Below are positions 1 through 8,978 of a stretch of DNA of 32,846 bases, in pieces. The stretch is from a filamentous cyanobacterium CCP5 (GTDB taxonomy: Bacteria; Cyanobacteriota; Cyanobacteriia; Phormidesmidales; Phormidesmidaceae). The DNA is taken from assembly GCA_003017785.1 (NCBI GenBank), contig PYEQ01000005.1, positions 1 to 32,846 on the forward strand, in the 5' to 3' direction. Under the pieces are notes generated by a model. The model did no database searches. It was not told the origin of the DNA and saw only the letters and a list, made by a program, of their open reading frames with translations. Made by a program: the position numbers and the translations under genes. Every line of letters starts with the position of its first letter. Positions within the stretch are counted from its first letter, which is position 1.

Positions 1-500
1 ACCAAATGCAGCACGTCCACTAGCTGGGTTAGCCATAGCAGCGCCTGGTGGCTACTGATGGGATGATTCCCTTGCTGTACCATCCACTGTTTGAGATTGG
101 GGCCATCGATTTTCTCCATCTCGATGCAGTGGACTGGCTCAGCTTTAGCGTTAGGACCTGCCTGCGGCGAGTCTGCTGGACAATAGTCGAAATAACCATC
201 CGCCTCTACCCTCGGCACACCAGGATGATTTAGCTGACTCAACACCTCAGCTTCCCGCTTAAAAAGTTCCAGCACCTTGGAATTTTGGTTGTGACTCTCC
301 TTAAGCACCTTGAGAATTTTGGGAACGCTCCGCTCGAAGGCCTCGTATACCTGGCCAAATCCGCTGTGGCTGCTCAGCAACCGCATCACCCGCAAACGCC
401 CTTTTAGGAGTAAATCAGCTCCACAGCTGACACAGTATCGACTCAGACTGTTATCTGGGTGGTCCGGTTGCGGACAGCGGGGGTTGATACAAAGACTCAT
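1..500 (-). CDS. 4-Cys type serine/threonine protein kinase, N-terminal part (cut by window edge)
   Basis: The minus-strand reading frame is open from an ATG at 498-500 to the window edge (about 166 residues). It begins with a zinc-ribbon-like segment having Cys at residues 4, 9, 23 and 26 (C-x4-C, then C-x2-C), the 4-Cys module found before the kinase domain of many cyanobacterial Hanks-type kinases. A glycine-rich loop (SGFGQVYEA, about residues 46-54) follows, then a lysine-rich strand (KILKVLK, about 61-67) that should carry the ATP-binding Lys, then an alphaC-like segment and LNHPGVPRV. The catalytic HRD and DFG motifs would lie outside the window, so activity cannot be judged. The family phosphorylates Ser/Thr on proteins in signalling. 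The gene is probably monocistronic here, because its upstream neighbour is a transporter 131 bp away on the same strand. Confidence 0.85.
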   Translation of the reverse strand, partial: MSLCINPRCPQPDHPDNSLSRYCVSCGADLLLKGRLRVMRLLSSHSGFGQVYEAFERSVPKILKVLKESHNQNSKVLELFKREAEVLSQLNHPGVPRVEADGYFDYCPADSPQAGPNAKAEPVHCIEMEKIDGPNLKQWMVQQGNHPISSHQALLWLTQLVDVLHL

Positions 501-631
501 AGCAGCAGCTAGATAGCATCCCTAATATCTTTTGATTTCCCAAAAGGTTGTCTAGAAACGCAGTGACTCATTCGGGAAGCATCTACCCAGTTTAAGGGAC
601 GCTAGTCGAGCTGATACACCCAGTACAATTC

Positions 632-1492
632 TCACCCGACCGGTTTTTGACTCAAGGCAATCCCAGCCGCAGCAATCATAACCATGGCAATGGCAATCAC
701 CATCCGTAGCGCCAGGGTTTCTCCCAAAAGCCAGAAGCCCAGGCAGGCGGCGATCGCCGGCTCCAAACTAAGAAAAACCCCAAACACGCTCAAGGGCAAG
801 TGGCGCAGAGCGGCCATTTCCAATGAATAAGGCAGCGCCGACGCCAGCAGCGCCACCCCAAATCCTTGGGCCAGCAAGACAGGCTGCCCGAACATACCAC
901 CATCTGTGATAATGCCCAACGGTAATAGGGCAATTGCCCCCACCGTCATGGCTAATGCTAGTCCCTGACTACCCTCAAACACCCTTCCAGTTTGCGCTGA
1001 TAGCAAAATATAAGCCCCCCAGCAGGCTCCCGCTAACAGCGCCAGAATTACTCCAACCGGATCCAGCAAAGAGCCCCGAAAGGGTGCCAACAGGACAATT
1101 CCGATCGCCGCCAGCAGAACCCATACAAAATCCAATCGCCGCTGGGAATTAAACAGGGCCACTACCAGCGGCCCTGTAAATTCCAGGGCCACACCCACAC
1201 CGATGGGAATGCGGGCAATGGCACCATAGAAAAACGTATTCATCGCAGCCAGGGACAGCCCGAACAGCACCAACGTGTAATAACCCTGGCGGCTATAGCC
1301 CCGAATCTTAGGTCGCCACAGCACCATCAGCACGAGGGCCGCAAAGCCAACCCGCAGCGTGGCCATACCCACAGGCCCAACCTGGCCGAACAGGCTCTTC
1401 GCCAAGGCCGAACCTAACTGGGTTGATCCCATCGCCAACAGCACTTGTAGGGTCGCGGGTGAAATTGCGACATGGAACTTTGGACCTGCCAT
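632..1492 (-). CDS. EamA-family (DMT superfamily) transporter, RhtA-like
   Basis: This 286-aa, very hydrophobic protein has about ten predicted membrane segments arranged as two EamA repeats. The N-terminal segment (ATLQVLLAMGSTQLGSALAKSLF) and the phrase GPVGMATLRVGFAALVL match the RhtA/YdcZ-like branch of the drug/metabolite transporters. The second half ends with SLEPAIAACLGFWLLGE, a typical EamA repeat signature. RhtA of E. coli exports threonine and homoserine; substrate assignment here is only by family resemblance, so another amino acid or small metabolite is possible. Length agrees with the family (about 290 aa). It is divergent from the DUF456 gene, sharing an intergenic region of about 170 bp. 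Confidence 0.85.
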   Translation of the reverse strand: MAGPKFHVAISPATLQVLLAMGSTQLGSALAKSLFGQVGPVGMATLRVGFAALVLMVLWRPKIRGYSRQGYYTLVLFGLSLAAMNTFFYGAIARIPIGVGVALEFTGPLVVALFNSQRRLDFVWVLLAAIGIVLLAPFRGSLLDPVGVILALLAGACWGAYILLSAQTGRVFEGSQGLALAMTVGAIALLPLGIITDGGMFGQPVLLAQGFGVALLASALPYSLEMAALRHLPLSVFGVFLSLEPAIAACLGFWLLGETLALRMVIAIAMVMIAAAGIALSQKPVG

Positions 1493-1666
1493 TACTCTCC
1501 CTCCTGCCCACTACCTGCCTACGATCGCCTCAACCCTTAACAAGATTTATAGTCAGCCGGGCTGACGAAAACCCAAGCCGCGCCTACTCACACTGCCCTA
1601 ACCCTAATAGGTTTTGTAGAATCAGCTCAGCAAGTGCTTTCCATTTTCGGATCTTGGACAAATATT

Positions 1667-2398
1667 ATGGCGATCGCCCCCCGGGTTTTACCTCAAGTTC
1701 CTCTATCTGACTGGTTTTCGCGGCTGAGCGATCGCCTTTGGCAGATGTGGCAGCGGGCCGGAGATATCTTAGAGCAGCTTGGAACTGAGCTGGCAACCAC
1801 TTACCATCAGATTTTTCTAGCCGTCACATCTACTTCTATTTCTATTACCTCAATAGATCTATGGCACAGCATTCTCTACTGGGTTTTGCTGCTGGTCATG
1901 GTGTTGGGCATTGCTGGGTCATTTATTCCTGCTCTACCTGGCATCACCCTGATACTAGGTGCTGTCGTTGTTTGGGGACTCGTCCAAGGCTTTAGCAATC
2001 TAGCCTGGGCCCTAGGGGTAGCGATCGCAGCACTGATTGTCAGCATCGCTATTGATTACCTCGCCGGCATTATCGGCGCTCAGCGGGTAGGAGCAAGTTC
2101 TTGGGGACAAATTGGAGCCGTCATCGGCATGCTCTTAGGCTTATTCGGCTTGCTACCAGCTCTGCCTCTAGGAGGGCCCATTTTTGGAATTATTTTTGGA
2201 ACTGTCCTAGGAGCCTTCGCTGGTGAATTCTTGCACAGACACAATCTAGATCTTCCCAAGCGGATAAAGCAGTCTTTCCGTGTCGGCACAGCAATTGTAG
2301 TCAGCAACCTAGTTGGCAACCTCCTGCAGGGCATGCTAGCGCTATTAGCAACCATCGTTTTTATAGCCACAACCTGGTCCAGCGTCTTCGGCAACTAA
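1667..2398 (+). CDS. DUF456 domain membrane protein
   Basis: A 243-aa protein from the ATG at 1667; an in-frame GTG at 1634 would add 11 residues, but the ATG followed directly by a HIP1 octamer is the simpler start. The N-terminal ~65 residues are soluble and amphipathic. The rest is a DUF456 domain: a hydrophobic helix leading to GSFIPALPGI, then four further glycine- and alanine-rich membrane segments including GIIGAQRVGASSWGQIGA and LPLGGPIFGIIFGTVLGAFAGE. The family is small, membrane-embedded and functionally uncharacterised. No Shine-Dalgarno sequence is visible before either start. No partner gene is evident. Confidence 0.85.
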   Translation: MAIAPRVLPQVPLSDWFSRLSDRLWQMWQRAGDILEQLGTELATTYHQIFLAVTSTSISITSIDLWHSILYWVLLLVMVLGIAGSFIPALPGITLILGAVVVWGLVQGFSNLAWALGVAIAALIVSIAIDYLAGIIGAQRVGASSWGQIGAVIGMLLGLFGLLPALPLGGPIFGIIFGTVLGAFAGEFLHRHNLDLPKRIKQSFRVGTAIVVSNLVGNLLQGMLALLATIVFIATTWSSVFGN

Positions 2399-2879
2399 AA
2401 TAATCCACAAGCCACACAGACCGGCGGTAGGATAAATCGCACTACAGCCTAGGAAGCGATAGAGATTAAAAATTACGCCGAATCGCCTAGGTACATTTAT
2501 ACTCCGAAAATTCACGGCTTTCCTAGTGGTTATCCAAAACATACAGACACCATTTTCAACTATTAGCAACATTCGCCTTTAATAGTCCGATAATCTTCCT
2601 GTTAATTCTCCGGGTTTTCACGGAGATGAAATGGTTGCCTCTTTCCTAAATATGATTTAGTAGGGGTTTTACCCCTCTTATAAGATCATTTTTGCTGGGC
2701 TTACCGTGAAAGTGTCGACTCACATAATCCTTGCGATTTTGGAATTGAGAAACCTTGTCTAGTCATTCACCGCCCCCTTAGAGCAGCGAAGCTATTGCTA
2801 GCTTCCTAAATTCAAACCCAAGTTTGGCAATTTTTAACTAGATGACGTTTCATCATTTATCAAATCAGGTGCAACTATC
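2399..2879. other. Intergenic region, 481 bp
   Basis: This gap separates the DUF456 gene from the caspase-nSTAND1 gene and is more AT-rich than its surroundings. A weak inverted repeat (CTCCG...CGGAG, about 2608-2626) and TATGAT/TATAAG hexamers around 2651-2684 could belong to the promoter of the downstream gene, but I cannot pair them with a convincing -35 box. A 75-codon minus-strand frame overlapping the DUF456 3' end does not look coding. No RNA gene is recognised. Confidence 0.4.
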
Positions 2880-5309
2880 ATGTCCAGAGATGCTCTTATT
2901 GTTGGCATTAACCAATACAAACACCTACCAGCCTTAACCGCCCCAGCAGCAGATGCTGAAGCTGTCAGCCAGCGTCTGGAAAGATGGGGAGAGTTCCGAG
3001 TCCATCGGCTACCAGAAGCCATTAAGAATGGCGCACCAACGATTAGCGATCGCACCCCTGTCACCGCTCGAGCGTTAGAGCAGGCTTTAATAAAACTTTT
3101 CAAACCCAGCGGCAAAAATATTCCTCAGACTGCCTTATTTTATTACTCAGGTCACGGCCTTCAGCGCCATGCCGGCATTCGAGAGGGCTTTCTGGCCACT
3201 AGCGATGCAGATCCCGAGCAAGGGAAATATGGTGTCTCCCTATTTTGGTTACGGCGGCTGCTCCAGGAAAGCCCGGTAAAACAGAGAGTGATTATTCTCG
3301 ACTGCTGCCACAGCGGTGAACTGTTGAATTTTTTAGAAGCCGATCCTGGCGCCTGTGACGGCACCGATCGCCTATTTATGGCTGCCTCTCGGGAATATGA
3401 ATCTGCCTATGAGTCTTTAAACAGCCCCAACAGCGTATTTACCCAAGCCTTCTTAAAGGGGTTAGAGCCCCACTCCATCGAGGGAGGAGTCGTTAACAAT
3501 CACCATTTAATCAAGGTCGTTAGCCAGCAACTTAAAGGCGAAATTCAGCAGCCACTGTTTGAGTCATCAGGTAGCTCTATCATCTTGACCCGAGCCTCCG
3601 GAGCAATGGGTGCCATTTATAGCCCCGCAAAAACCATCGTCGAACGGCTACAACAGCTCAAGTATCGATTCTGTCCCTTTCAAGGGCTTGTCCCATTCAA
3701 AGAAGAACATGGTCCCTATTTCTTTGGCCGGGAGGCTGCTACTTCTCAGTTAGTTAATCACACCCATCAGTCCCGCATTTGCACCCTCGTCGGTCCTTCT
3801 AGCAGCGGTAAAACTTCCCTACTCCAAGCGGGCCTCATGTATCAGCTCCGCAAACAGACGAAACAGCCCTGGCAAATCCACTACCTGACTCCCGGATTGC
3901 AGCCTTTGCGACGCCTGGCCACCATCTTCACATCCCCCCAAGCTAATGACGTTCAGCAGGCTGAGCAGATTTACCAGGCAGAATCATTCCTGAGATCGAA
4001 TCCCGCTGGACTTGGGGCCCTCATCCAGTCGACCCTGGGCAAACAGCTAGCGGATCCAAGTCAAAGACTGCTAATCGTAGTCGATCAGTTAGAAGAACTC
4101 TGGTCAGAAGCAATTTCAGAGCAAGATAGGGCGCAATTTTGCAGCTGTCTTGAGATACTTTTGCAAAGTCCTAATTTGCCTATTCACATTGTTCTGGGAG
4201 TCCGATCAGATACTCTCAGTCGGATTAAAACCTATCCAACGCTCTTTTCACAGGCTACCGAACATCGCTTAGACCTAGCCCCTATGACCTACGAAGAGGT
4301 CAAGACTACGATCATCAAACCGCTAGAAAAGCTAGGGCTCGAATATGACGCCAATCTTGTTTATACTTTACTGCTTGATACCGCCGGAGCCCCTGGAGAA
4401 CTCACCCTGCTTCAGCAACTCCTGCGAAAGCTTTGGCAAGAGCGGCAGGTCGATCCCACTGGGGAAGTCCCACCACGGCTAACCCTAGATGCCTATGCCG
4501 CCTTAGGCAATCTGCGGGAAATGCTGAATCAAAAAGCTACTCAGATTTATCAAGACTTGTCTAAAGATCAGCAAGCCGTGGCTCGGCATATTTTTCTGAA
4601 CTTGACAGAGCCTGGAGCGGGCACTGAAGACCGTCGCCGCAAAGTTAGTATTCAGCAACTCGTTACGAAGTCTTTTACCAAAATTCAAATTGAGGCAGTA
4701 CTGGAACAACTGGCTCAGGCGCGCCTAGTAGTACTGGACTATCAGCCCGTTTCAACCGGAGAGCGCGCCTGGAATATGCCTTCTAGCTGCCATTTGCCGG
4801 AAGCTGCCAGTGACTTCGGCCATGAAAATTTACTAAATGCTCAGGCCCTGTATTCTAGCGGTGAGGCTGATATCGTTGTGGACATCACCCATGAATCACT
4901 GATTCGCACCTGGCCTCTATTGCGTGAGTGGCTCGTCAAGCAGCGACCAGCGTTACTACAACAGCGCCGACTGGAAGCCGCTGCTTTGGAATGGCATAGC
5001 CACAACAGGCCTAGCCATCCTGAATATTTGCTCCGAGGCCAGATTCTCCAAGCAGTGTCAGAGTTTCAACAAAAGCAAGGTCAGGAGCTCTCAGTTCTGG
5101 CAGAAGAATACATCCACATTAGCTTGAAAGCTGCCCAACAGCGTCGGCTTAAACGTTGGGCCATTCGCTGTCTGGTGCCTCTATCCCTTGGAGTAGGCAT
5201 GCTGAGTGCCTACGGCTACTACAGTCTCAACACCCGAGTAGTTCAACAAGACTCGCCACTTGGCACATCTCATCTCTTAGACGATACATTCTATCCCTAC
5301 AACTCTTGA
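2880..5309 (+). CDS. Caspase-family (orthocaspase) protein with nSTAND1 NTPase domain and C-terminal membrane helix
   Basis: An 809-aa protein in three parts. Residues 1-240 are a caspase-like (peptidase C14) domain: MSRDALIVGINQY opens the fold, the catalytic His is in YYSGHG (His92), and the catalytic Cys is in DCCHSG (Cys143), so the dyad is intact. Residues ~262-700 are an nSTAND1-type P-loop NTPase: CPFQGLVPF...YFFGRE entry motif, Walker A GPSSSGKT (305-312) and Walker B LLIVVDQLEE (397-406). The conserved DITHESLIRTWP of this family follows near residue 665. A single hydrophobic helix (~760-783) and a 26-residue tail end the protein. Many cyanobacterial relatives continue into WD40 repeats; none are present here. 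Orthocaspases cleave after Arg/Lys, and the STAND module suggests signal-gated activation. The Rad50-like gene starts 94 bp downstream on the same strand. Confidence 0.9.
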   Translation: MSRDALIVGINQYKHLPALTAPAADAEAVSQRLERWGEFRVHRLPEAIKNGAPTISDRTPVTARALEQALIKLFKPSGKNIPQTALFYYSGHGLQRHAGIREGFLATSDADPEQGKYGVSLFWLRRLLQESPVKQRVIILDCCHSGELLNFLEADPGACDGTDRLFMAASREYESAYESLNSPNSVFTQAFLKGLEPHSIEGGVVNNHHLIKVVSQQLKGEIQQPLFESSGSSIILTRASGAMGAIYSPAKTIVERLQQLKYRFCPFQGLVPFKEEHGPYFFGREAATSQLVNHTHQSRICTLVGPSSSGKTSLLQAGLMYQLRKQTKQPWQIHYLTPGLQPLRRLATIFTSPQANDVQQAEQIYQAESFLRSNPAGLGALIQSTLGKQLADPSQRLLIVVDQLEELWSEAISEQDRAQFCSCLEILLQSPNLPIHIVLGVRSDTLSRIKTYPTLFSQATEHRLDLAPMTYEEVKTTIIKPLEKLGLEYDANLVYTLLLDTAGAPGELTLLQQLLRKLWQERQVDPTGEVPPRLTLDAYAALGNLREMLNQKATQIYQDLSKDQQAVARHIFLNLTEPGAGTEDRRRKVSIQQLVTKSFTKIQIEAVLEQLAQARLVVLDYQPVSTGERAWNMPSSCHLPEAASDFGHENLLNAQALYSSGEADIVVDITHESLIRTWPLLREWLVKQRPALLQQRRLEAAALEWHSHNRPSHPEYLLRGQILQAVSEFQQKQGQELSVLAEEYIHISLKAAQQRRLKRWAIRCLVPLSLGVGMLSAYGYYSLNTRVVQQDSPLGTSHLLDDTFYPYNS

Positions 5310-5371
5310 GCTCAAGCCAATAAGCTGTACTGCCGCTGCCACTGCTAGGAACTGAGGAAACAATCTATGCT

Positions 5372-5393
5372 AGTTGGCGAACCCCTGCCAACT
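5372..5393 (+). other. Small hairpin just upstream of the Rad50-like gene
   Basis: AGTTGGC (5372-5378) and GCCAACT (5387-5393) form a perfect 7-bp stem around an 8-nt loop, ending 10 nt before the ATG at 5404. There is no T-run, so this is not an intrinsic terminator. It could affect ribosome access or be coincidental. Confidence 0.3.
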
Positions 5394-5403
5394 GTGTTGA
5401 GCA

Positions 5404-8169
5404 ATGCAAATTCTGTCGGTTACGCTCAAGAACTTTAAGACCCATCGCGATCGCGTTTTTGAGTTTCAGCCAGGAACCAACGCCATTTGCGGAGAAAACG
5501 GCGCAGGTAAAACCAGCATTTTGGAAGCGATCGCCTGGACTCTTTTCAACTACCAGGGAGACTACGCCAAAGAAGACTTGATCCACAACGGCAGCAACAG
5601 TGCTCAAGTTACCGTCGCTCTTGTTTCTAGCCGTGACGGTCGTACCTATGAAGTACAACGCTGCACCCAGCGTGGATACGCCCTGTTTGATCCACAGCTG
5701 GGTAACCGTCTGCCCTATAGCCGTATTCAGGATGAAATCTTACCCTGGCTGCGTCAACATCTAGGGGTTGCTCCCGGGACAGATCTCTCTCGGCTATTTG
5801 CTCGCACAGTTGGTGTTCCTCAAGGAACGTTAACCGCTGACTTTTTGCTGCCAGCTGAGGGACGCCGATCGGTGTTTGATGCCGTTCTTAAAGTCGAAGA
5901 ATATAAAGAGGCTTACAGGCAAACCAATGCTCTGCGGCGTTACGCAGAAGCCCGGGTTGAGACAACCAAACGTGAGCTCGAGCGTTTTAATGAAGAACTA
6001 GCTCCTTGGGAAGACCTAAAGGTCAAGGCGTCAGACCTCGATACAGCGATTCGCAACGATGAAGCCACTCTAAAAGAACTGACGCAAACCCTAAACCTGT
6101 TAGAGCAAAAGCGCCAAGATTTACAGGCTAAAAAACAACAGCTCGACGCTCTACAAGCAGAAAACCAGTCCTTAACCACTCGCCAACAGGGACAGCAAAA
6201 ACTTTTACACCGTCTTCAGAAGGACTTAGAACGGGCAGAAATAGCGGTCAAAATCTGTCAGGTCCATCAGCCAGCCTATGAGCGCTATCGAGCAGCCGAT
6301 CAGCAGCAGCAAGCGCTGGCTCAACAACAGCGTCATCGCCAGGCTCTGGCCGCTAAACAGCGAAAATTAGAGGCTGAGCAGCAAAAGTATGCAGCTGAAA
6401 TGACCCGTATTCAGGTAAAACTAGACGGATTCAAGCAAGCAGAAGCTGAATTGGCCCAGATTGTCCCCCAGGTTGAGTATCAAAAAGCCCTAGAAAGTGA
6501 TGTCATGCATCTTCAACAGCGTCTAAGGCATATCGAGAAGTTACGGATAGAACAGGCAGCCCAGCAGACCCAAGATAATCAGCTAGACCAGCAGGAGCAA
6601 TCTATCAAGGCAGAGCTAAAACGATTAAGTCAACTGGAAGAGCAAACCGTACAAATTCCAACCGTGGAAAAGGAGTGCGATCGCCTCCAAAAGCATCGAA
6701 GCCGCATCGAAGCTGCGCAACAGTTTGAGACTGAACTGCGGCAGCTGAGCAATCAGAGCTCAGAACGCTTGGAGGCTTATCAAGCCCAGGCTGGTAAGGC
6801 CCTTAATAAACTCACGCTCTTACAGGAGTCTGCTCCACTACTAGCAGCGGACATCATTCCGGCTGTGGCACAAGTTCTTGCCGACGGTCAAGAGCTCAAT
6901 CAGCAAACCATCAACACTCTGAATGCCATACTGCAAGATTTAGCTCCCCAGACAGATCGCCTCAAGCTCCACCAGCAGCTAGACAGTCAGCGACAGACTC
7001 TAGAGCACCTTTACCGCCTTCGGGCAGAAATAAATCAGCGGCCCCATCTTGAAGCGCAATATCGACAAATCGCCCAGCAGCGAGAGAATTGCCGGCAGCG
7101 ACTCCAGGATATCGCCCATCAGCTGAAGCCAGCTGCACAACTCGAGCAGCAGCTTCAGGTCCAAACAAAAGCCTTAGCAGCACTCGATAACCCTCGCGGA
7201 CGTCAGCAGTGGTTACGGCAAACTCTCGCAGAAAAACCGGCGGTGATTGCCCAGCAGACTCGTATCGCAGCCGACCAAGAACCCCTATCACAGCGGCTGT
7301 CAATCTGTGCCACCGAACTAAGTACTTACAGCGATCTTGACCAACGTCAGGAAGCATTGCAGTCGGCTAAAGCACAGGACCAGGAAGGCTACACCCAGTA
7401 TCTCCAACAGCAGCAACTGGCCCACCAGGCTCCCCAACTACTAAACGAGCTAACCGCCGCTCAAGCTGAGTTAACTGACCTCGAACAGCTTCTCCAGGGG
7501 GTTCAAGAACGCATTAAAGCGCAGGAGTCTCAGGTCAACCTCCATCCCCTTGCTGACCTCGAAATCCAGTATCAGGAAGCTAGATCTCATTTTGACCGCT
7601 TATCTGGGAGTCTACCAGAGCAGCAGACCCGCTTAGAGGAACTCCATGAACGGCTCACAAAATTAAAAGCCACGGCTGAACAACGCACCCGTACAGAACA
7701 AGACTTAAAACAGTGTGAACGAGTCCGGCGTTTTATCAACTTCGCTCGCAGAACCTATAAAGAAGCCGGACCTCGAATTACCGAGCAGTATGTACACAGC
7801 ATCGCCCTAGAAGCAGATCGACTGTTTCGAGAGCTCATGAACCGCCCCAATTTAGCCTTAACCTGGACTCGTGATTATGAAATTCGGGTACAGGAAGGAC
7901 CTCACGAACGACGCTTCATTAACTTGTCTGGAGGCGAACAGATGTGCGCCGCGCTAGCCGTACGTTTAGCATTACTTAAAGTGCTAGCAGACATCGATAT
8001 TGCCTTCTTCGACGAGCCCACCACCAACATGGACCGGGCTCGCCGGGAAAGCCTCGCTGAGGCGATCGCTCGGATCAAATCCTTTCGTCAAATCTTTGTC
8101 ATTAGCCATGACGACACCTTTGAAAAAGCTACTGAGCACCTCATAATCGTAGATCGAGAAATGGAATAG
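5404..8169 (+). CDS. Rad50/SbcC-like SMC-superfamily ATPase
   Basis: A 921-aa protein with split ABC-ATPase halves around a long coiled coil. The N-terminal half has Walker A GENGAGKTS (residues 30-38) after VTLKNFKTHRD, typical of Rad50/SbcC. Residues ~170-760 are Gln/Glu/Arg/Leu-rich heptad sequence. The C-terminal half carries the ABC signature LSGGEQM (from about residue 841), Walker B with IAFFDEPTTNMD (about 867-878) and a switch His in ISHDD. No CxxC zinc-hook motif occurs in the coiled coil, unlike canonical Rad50/SbcC, and no SbcD/Mre11 nuclease gene is adjacent. Known relatives process DNA ends and hairpins or act in repair. It may be co-transcribed with the caspase-nSTAND1 gene (94-bp gap). 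The name SbcC would be reasonable but I leave the symbol blank because the hook is missing. Confidence 0.88.
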   Translation: MQILSVTLKNFKTHRDRVFEFQPGTNAICGENGAGKTSILEAIAWTLFNYQGDYAKEDLIHNGSNSAQVTVALVSSRDGRTYEVQRCTQRGYALFDPQLGNRLPYSRIQDEILPWLRQHLGVAPGTDLSRLFARTVGVPQGTLTADFLLPAEGRRSVFDAVLKVEEYKEAYRQTNALRRYAEARVETTKRELERFNEELAPWEDLKVKASDLDTAIRNDEATLKELTQTLNLLEQKRQDLQAKKQQLDALQAENQSLTTRQQGQQKLLHRLQKDLERAEIAVKICQVHQPAYERYRAADQQQQALAQQQRHRQALAAKQRKLEAEQQKYAAEMTRIQVKLDGFKQAEAELAQIVPQVEYQKALESDVMHLQQRLRHIEKLRIEQAAQQTQDNQLDQQEQSIKAELKRLSQLEEQTVQIPTVEKECDRLQKHRSRIEAAQQFETELRQLSNQSSERLEAYQAQAGKALNKLTLLQESAPLLAADIIPAVAQVLADGQELNQQTINTLNAILQDLAPQTDRLKLHQQLDSQRQTLEHLYRLRAEINQRPHLEAQYRQIAQQRENCRQRLQDIAHQLKPAAQLEQQLQVQTKALAALDNPRGRQQWLRQTLAEKPAVIAQQTRIAADQEPLSQRLSICATELSTYSDLDQRQEALQSAKAQDQEGYTQYLQQQQLAHQAPQLLNELTAAQAELTDLEQLLQGVQERIKAQESQVNLHPLADLEIQYQEARSHFDRLSGSLPEQQTRLEELHERLTKLKATAEQRTRTEQDLKQCERVRRFINFARRTYKEAGPRITEQYVHSIALEADRLFRELMNRPNLALTWTRDYEIRVQEGPHERRFINLSGGEQMCAALAVRLALLKVLADIDIAFFDEPTTNMDRARRESLAEAIARIKSFRQIFVISHDDTFEKATEHLIIVDREME

Positions 8170-8329
8170 CCCAGATCTAGGACCAGGGAAGAGGCTTGTG
8201 AACTTGACCAAAAACTGAGCAGCAATTCTTAAGATGTCAAGGTTTCAACCGAGTTTTCCCTGATCTTTATCAGAAGTCTGCGTATATTTAAGGAGAGCGA
8301 GAAGCTTCCTGAGCTGCTGGGGGTGTTCA

Positions 8330-8935
8330 ATGTCCTATAGAAGCCAAGATCAAGAACAGATCAGACCAGAGCCCCTAAAGCGTTTATTGGCCAACTATGA
8401 TTCTGGGCAGCGAGTATTTCACGGCCTTGTGATACCTGAGAGCAATCTGGCCCATGCTCGGCTACCCTTCATTGAACTAGTCGATGCCAATTTGCAGAAA
8501 TCTGATTTGAGCCATGCCTTTTTAGTCGGCGCAGAAATGATGCGCATTAGGCTCAGACAGTCTCGACTCGTTAGGACAAACCTGATTGGAGCAAATCTGC
8601 TGAGAGCCGATTTACGAGGATCGTTACTGTATTATGCAATTCTGAGCGGAGCCTGCCTGATCGGTGCCGACTTTGGCGAGGCAAGCCTAAGGGACGCAGT
8701 CCTCAATGGATGTGATTTGCGCGGGGCCAATTTTAAGCAAGCTAACTTGCAAGGAGCTAATTTTCAGGGGGCTAATCTGGCAGGTGCAGACTTCAGAGAT
8801 GCGAACTTGCAAGGAACAAACATCGATCAGGCGCAAACTATCGGCACCTTGATGCCAGATGGAACTTACTTAGATTACTTCTTAGAATTACTACCTCCGG
8901 CTCCGGCTGAGTTGGCATCAAGAGAGACAGAGTAA
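8330..8935 (+). CDS. Pentapeptide-repeat protein
   Basis: A 201-aa protein. Residues ~35-165 are a run of A(D/N)LxG-type pentapeptides (for example ANLLRADLRG, GANFKQANLQGANFQGANL), which should fold into a right-handed quadrilateral beta-helix. The N-terminal ~30 residues are polar, and the C-terminal ~35 residues leave the repeat pattern (GTLMPDGTYLDYFLELLPP). No signal peptide or membrane segment is seen. Such proteins are abundant in cyanobacteria and mostly of unknown function; a few mimic DNA and inhibit gyrase. TATATT at 8283-8288 could be a -10 element, with no good -35 box. It is separated by 160 bp from the Rad50-like gene. Confidence 0.88.
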   Translation: MSYRSQDQEQIRPEPLKRLLANYDSGQRVFHGLVIPESNLAHARLPFIELVDANLQKSDLSHAFLVGAEMMRIRLRQSRLVRTNLIGANLLRADLRGSLLYYAILSGACLIGADFGEASLRDAVLNGCDLRGANFKQANLQGANFQGANLAGADFRDANLQGTNIDQAQTIGTLMPDGTYLDYFLELLPPAPAELASRETE

Positions 8936-8978
8936 GCCTTAAATAATCCTGCTTGGCCTAGGACGCTGATGACAATAT

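Noticed and set aside
2345-2572. 75-codon minus-strand frame overlapping the DUF456 3' end
   Set aside because: Overlaps a confident gene, has no ribosome-binding site and an atypical composition.
5372-5393. Intrinsic terminator for the caspase-nSTAND1 gene
   Set aside because: The hairpin has no T-run and is very close to the next start codon, so it does not look like a terminator.
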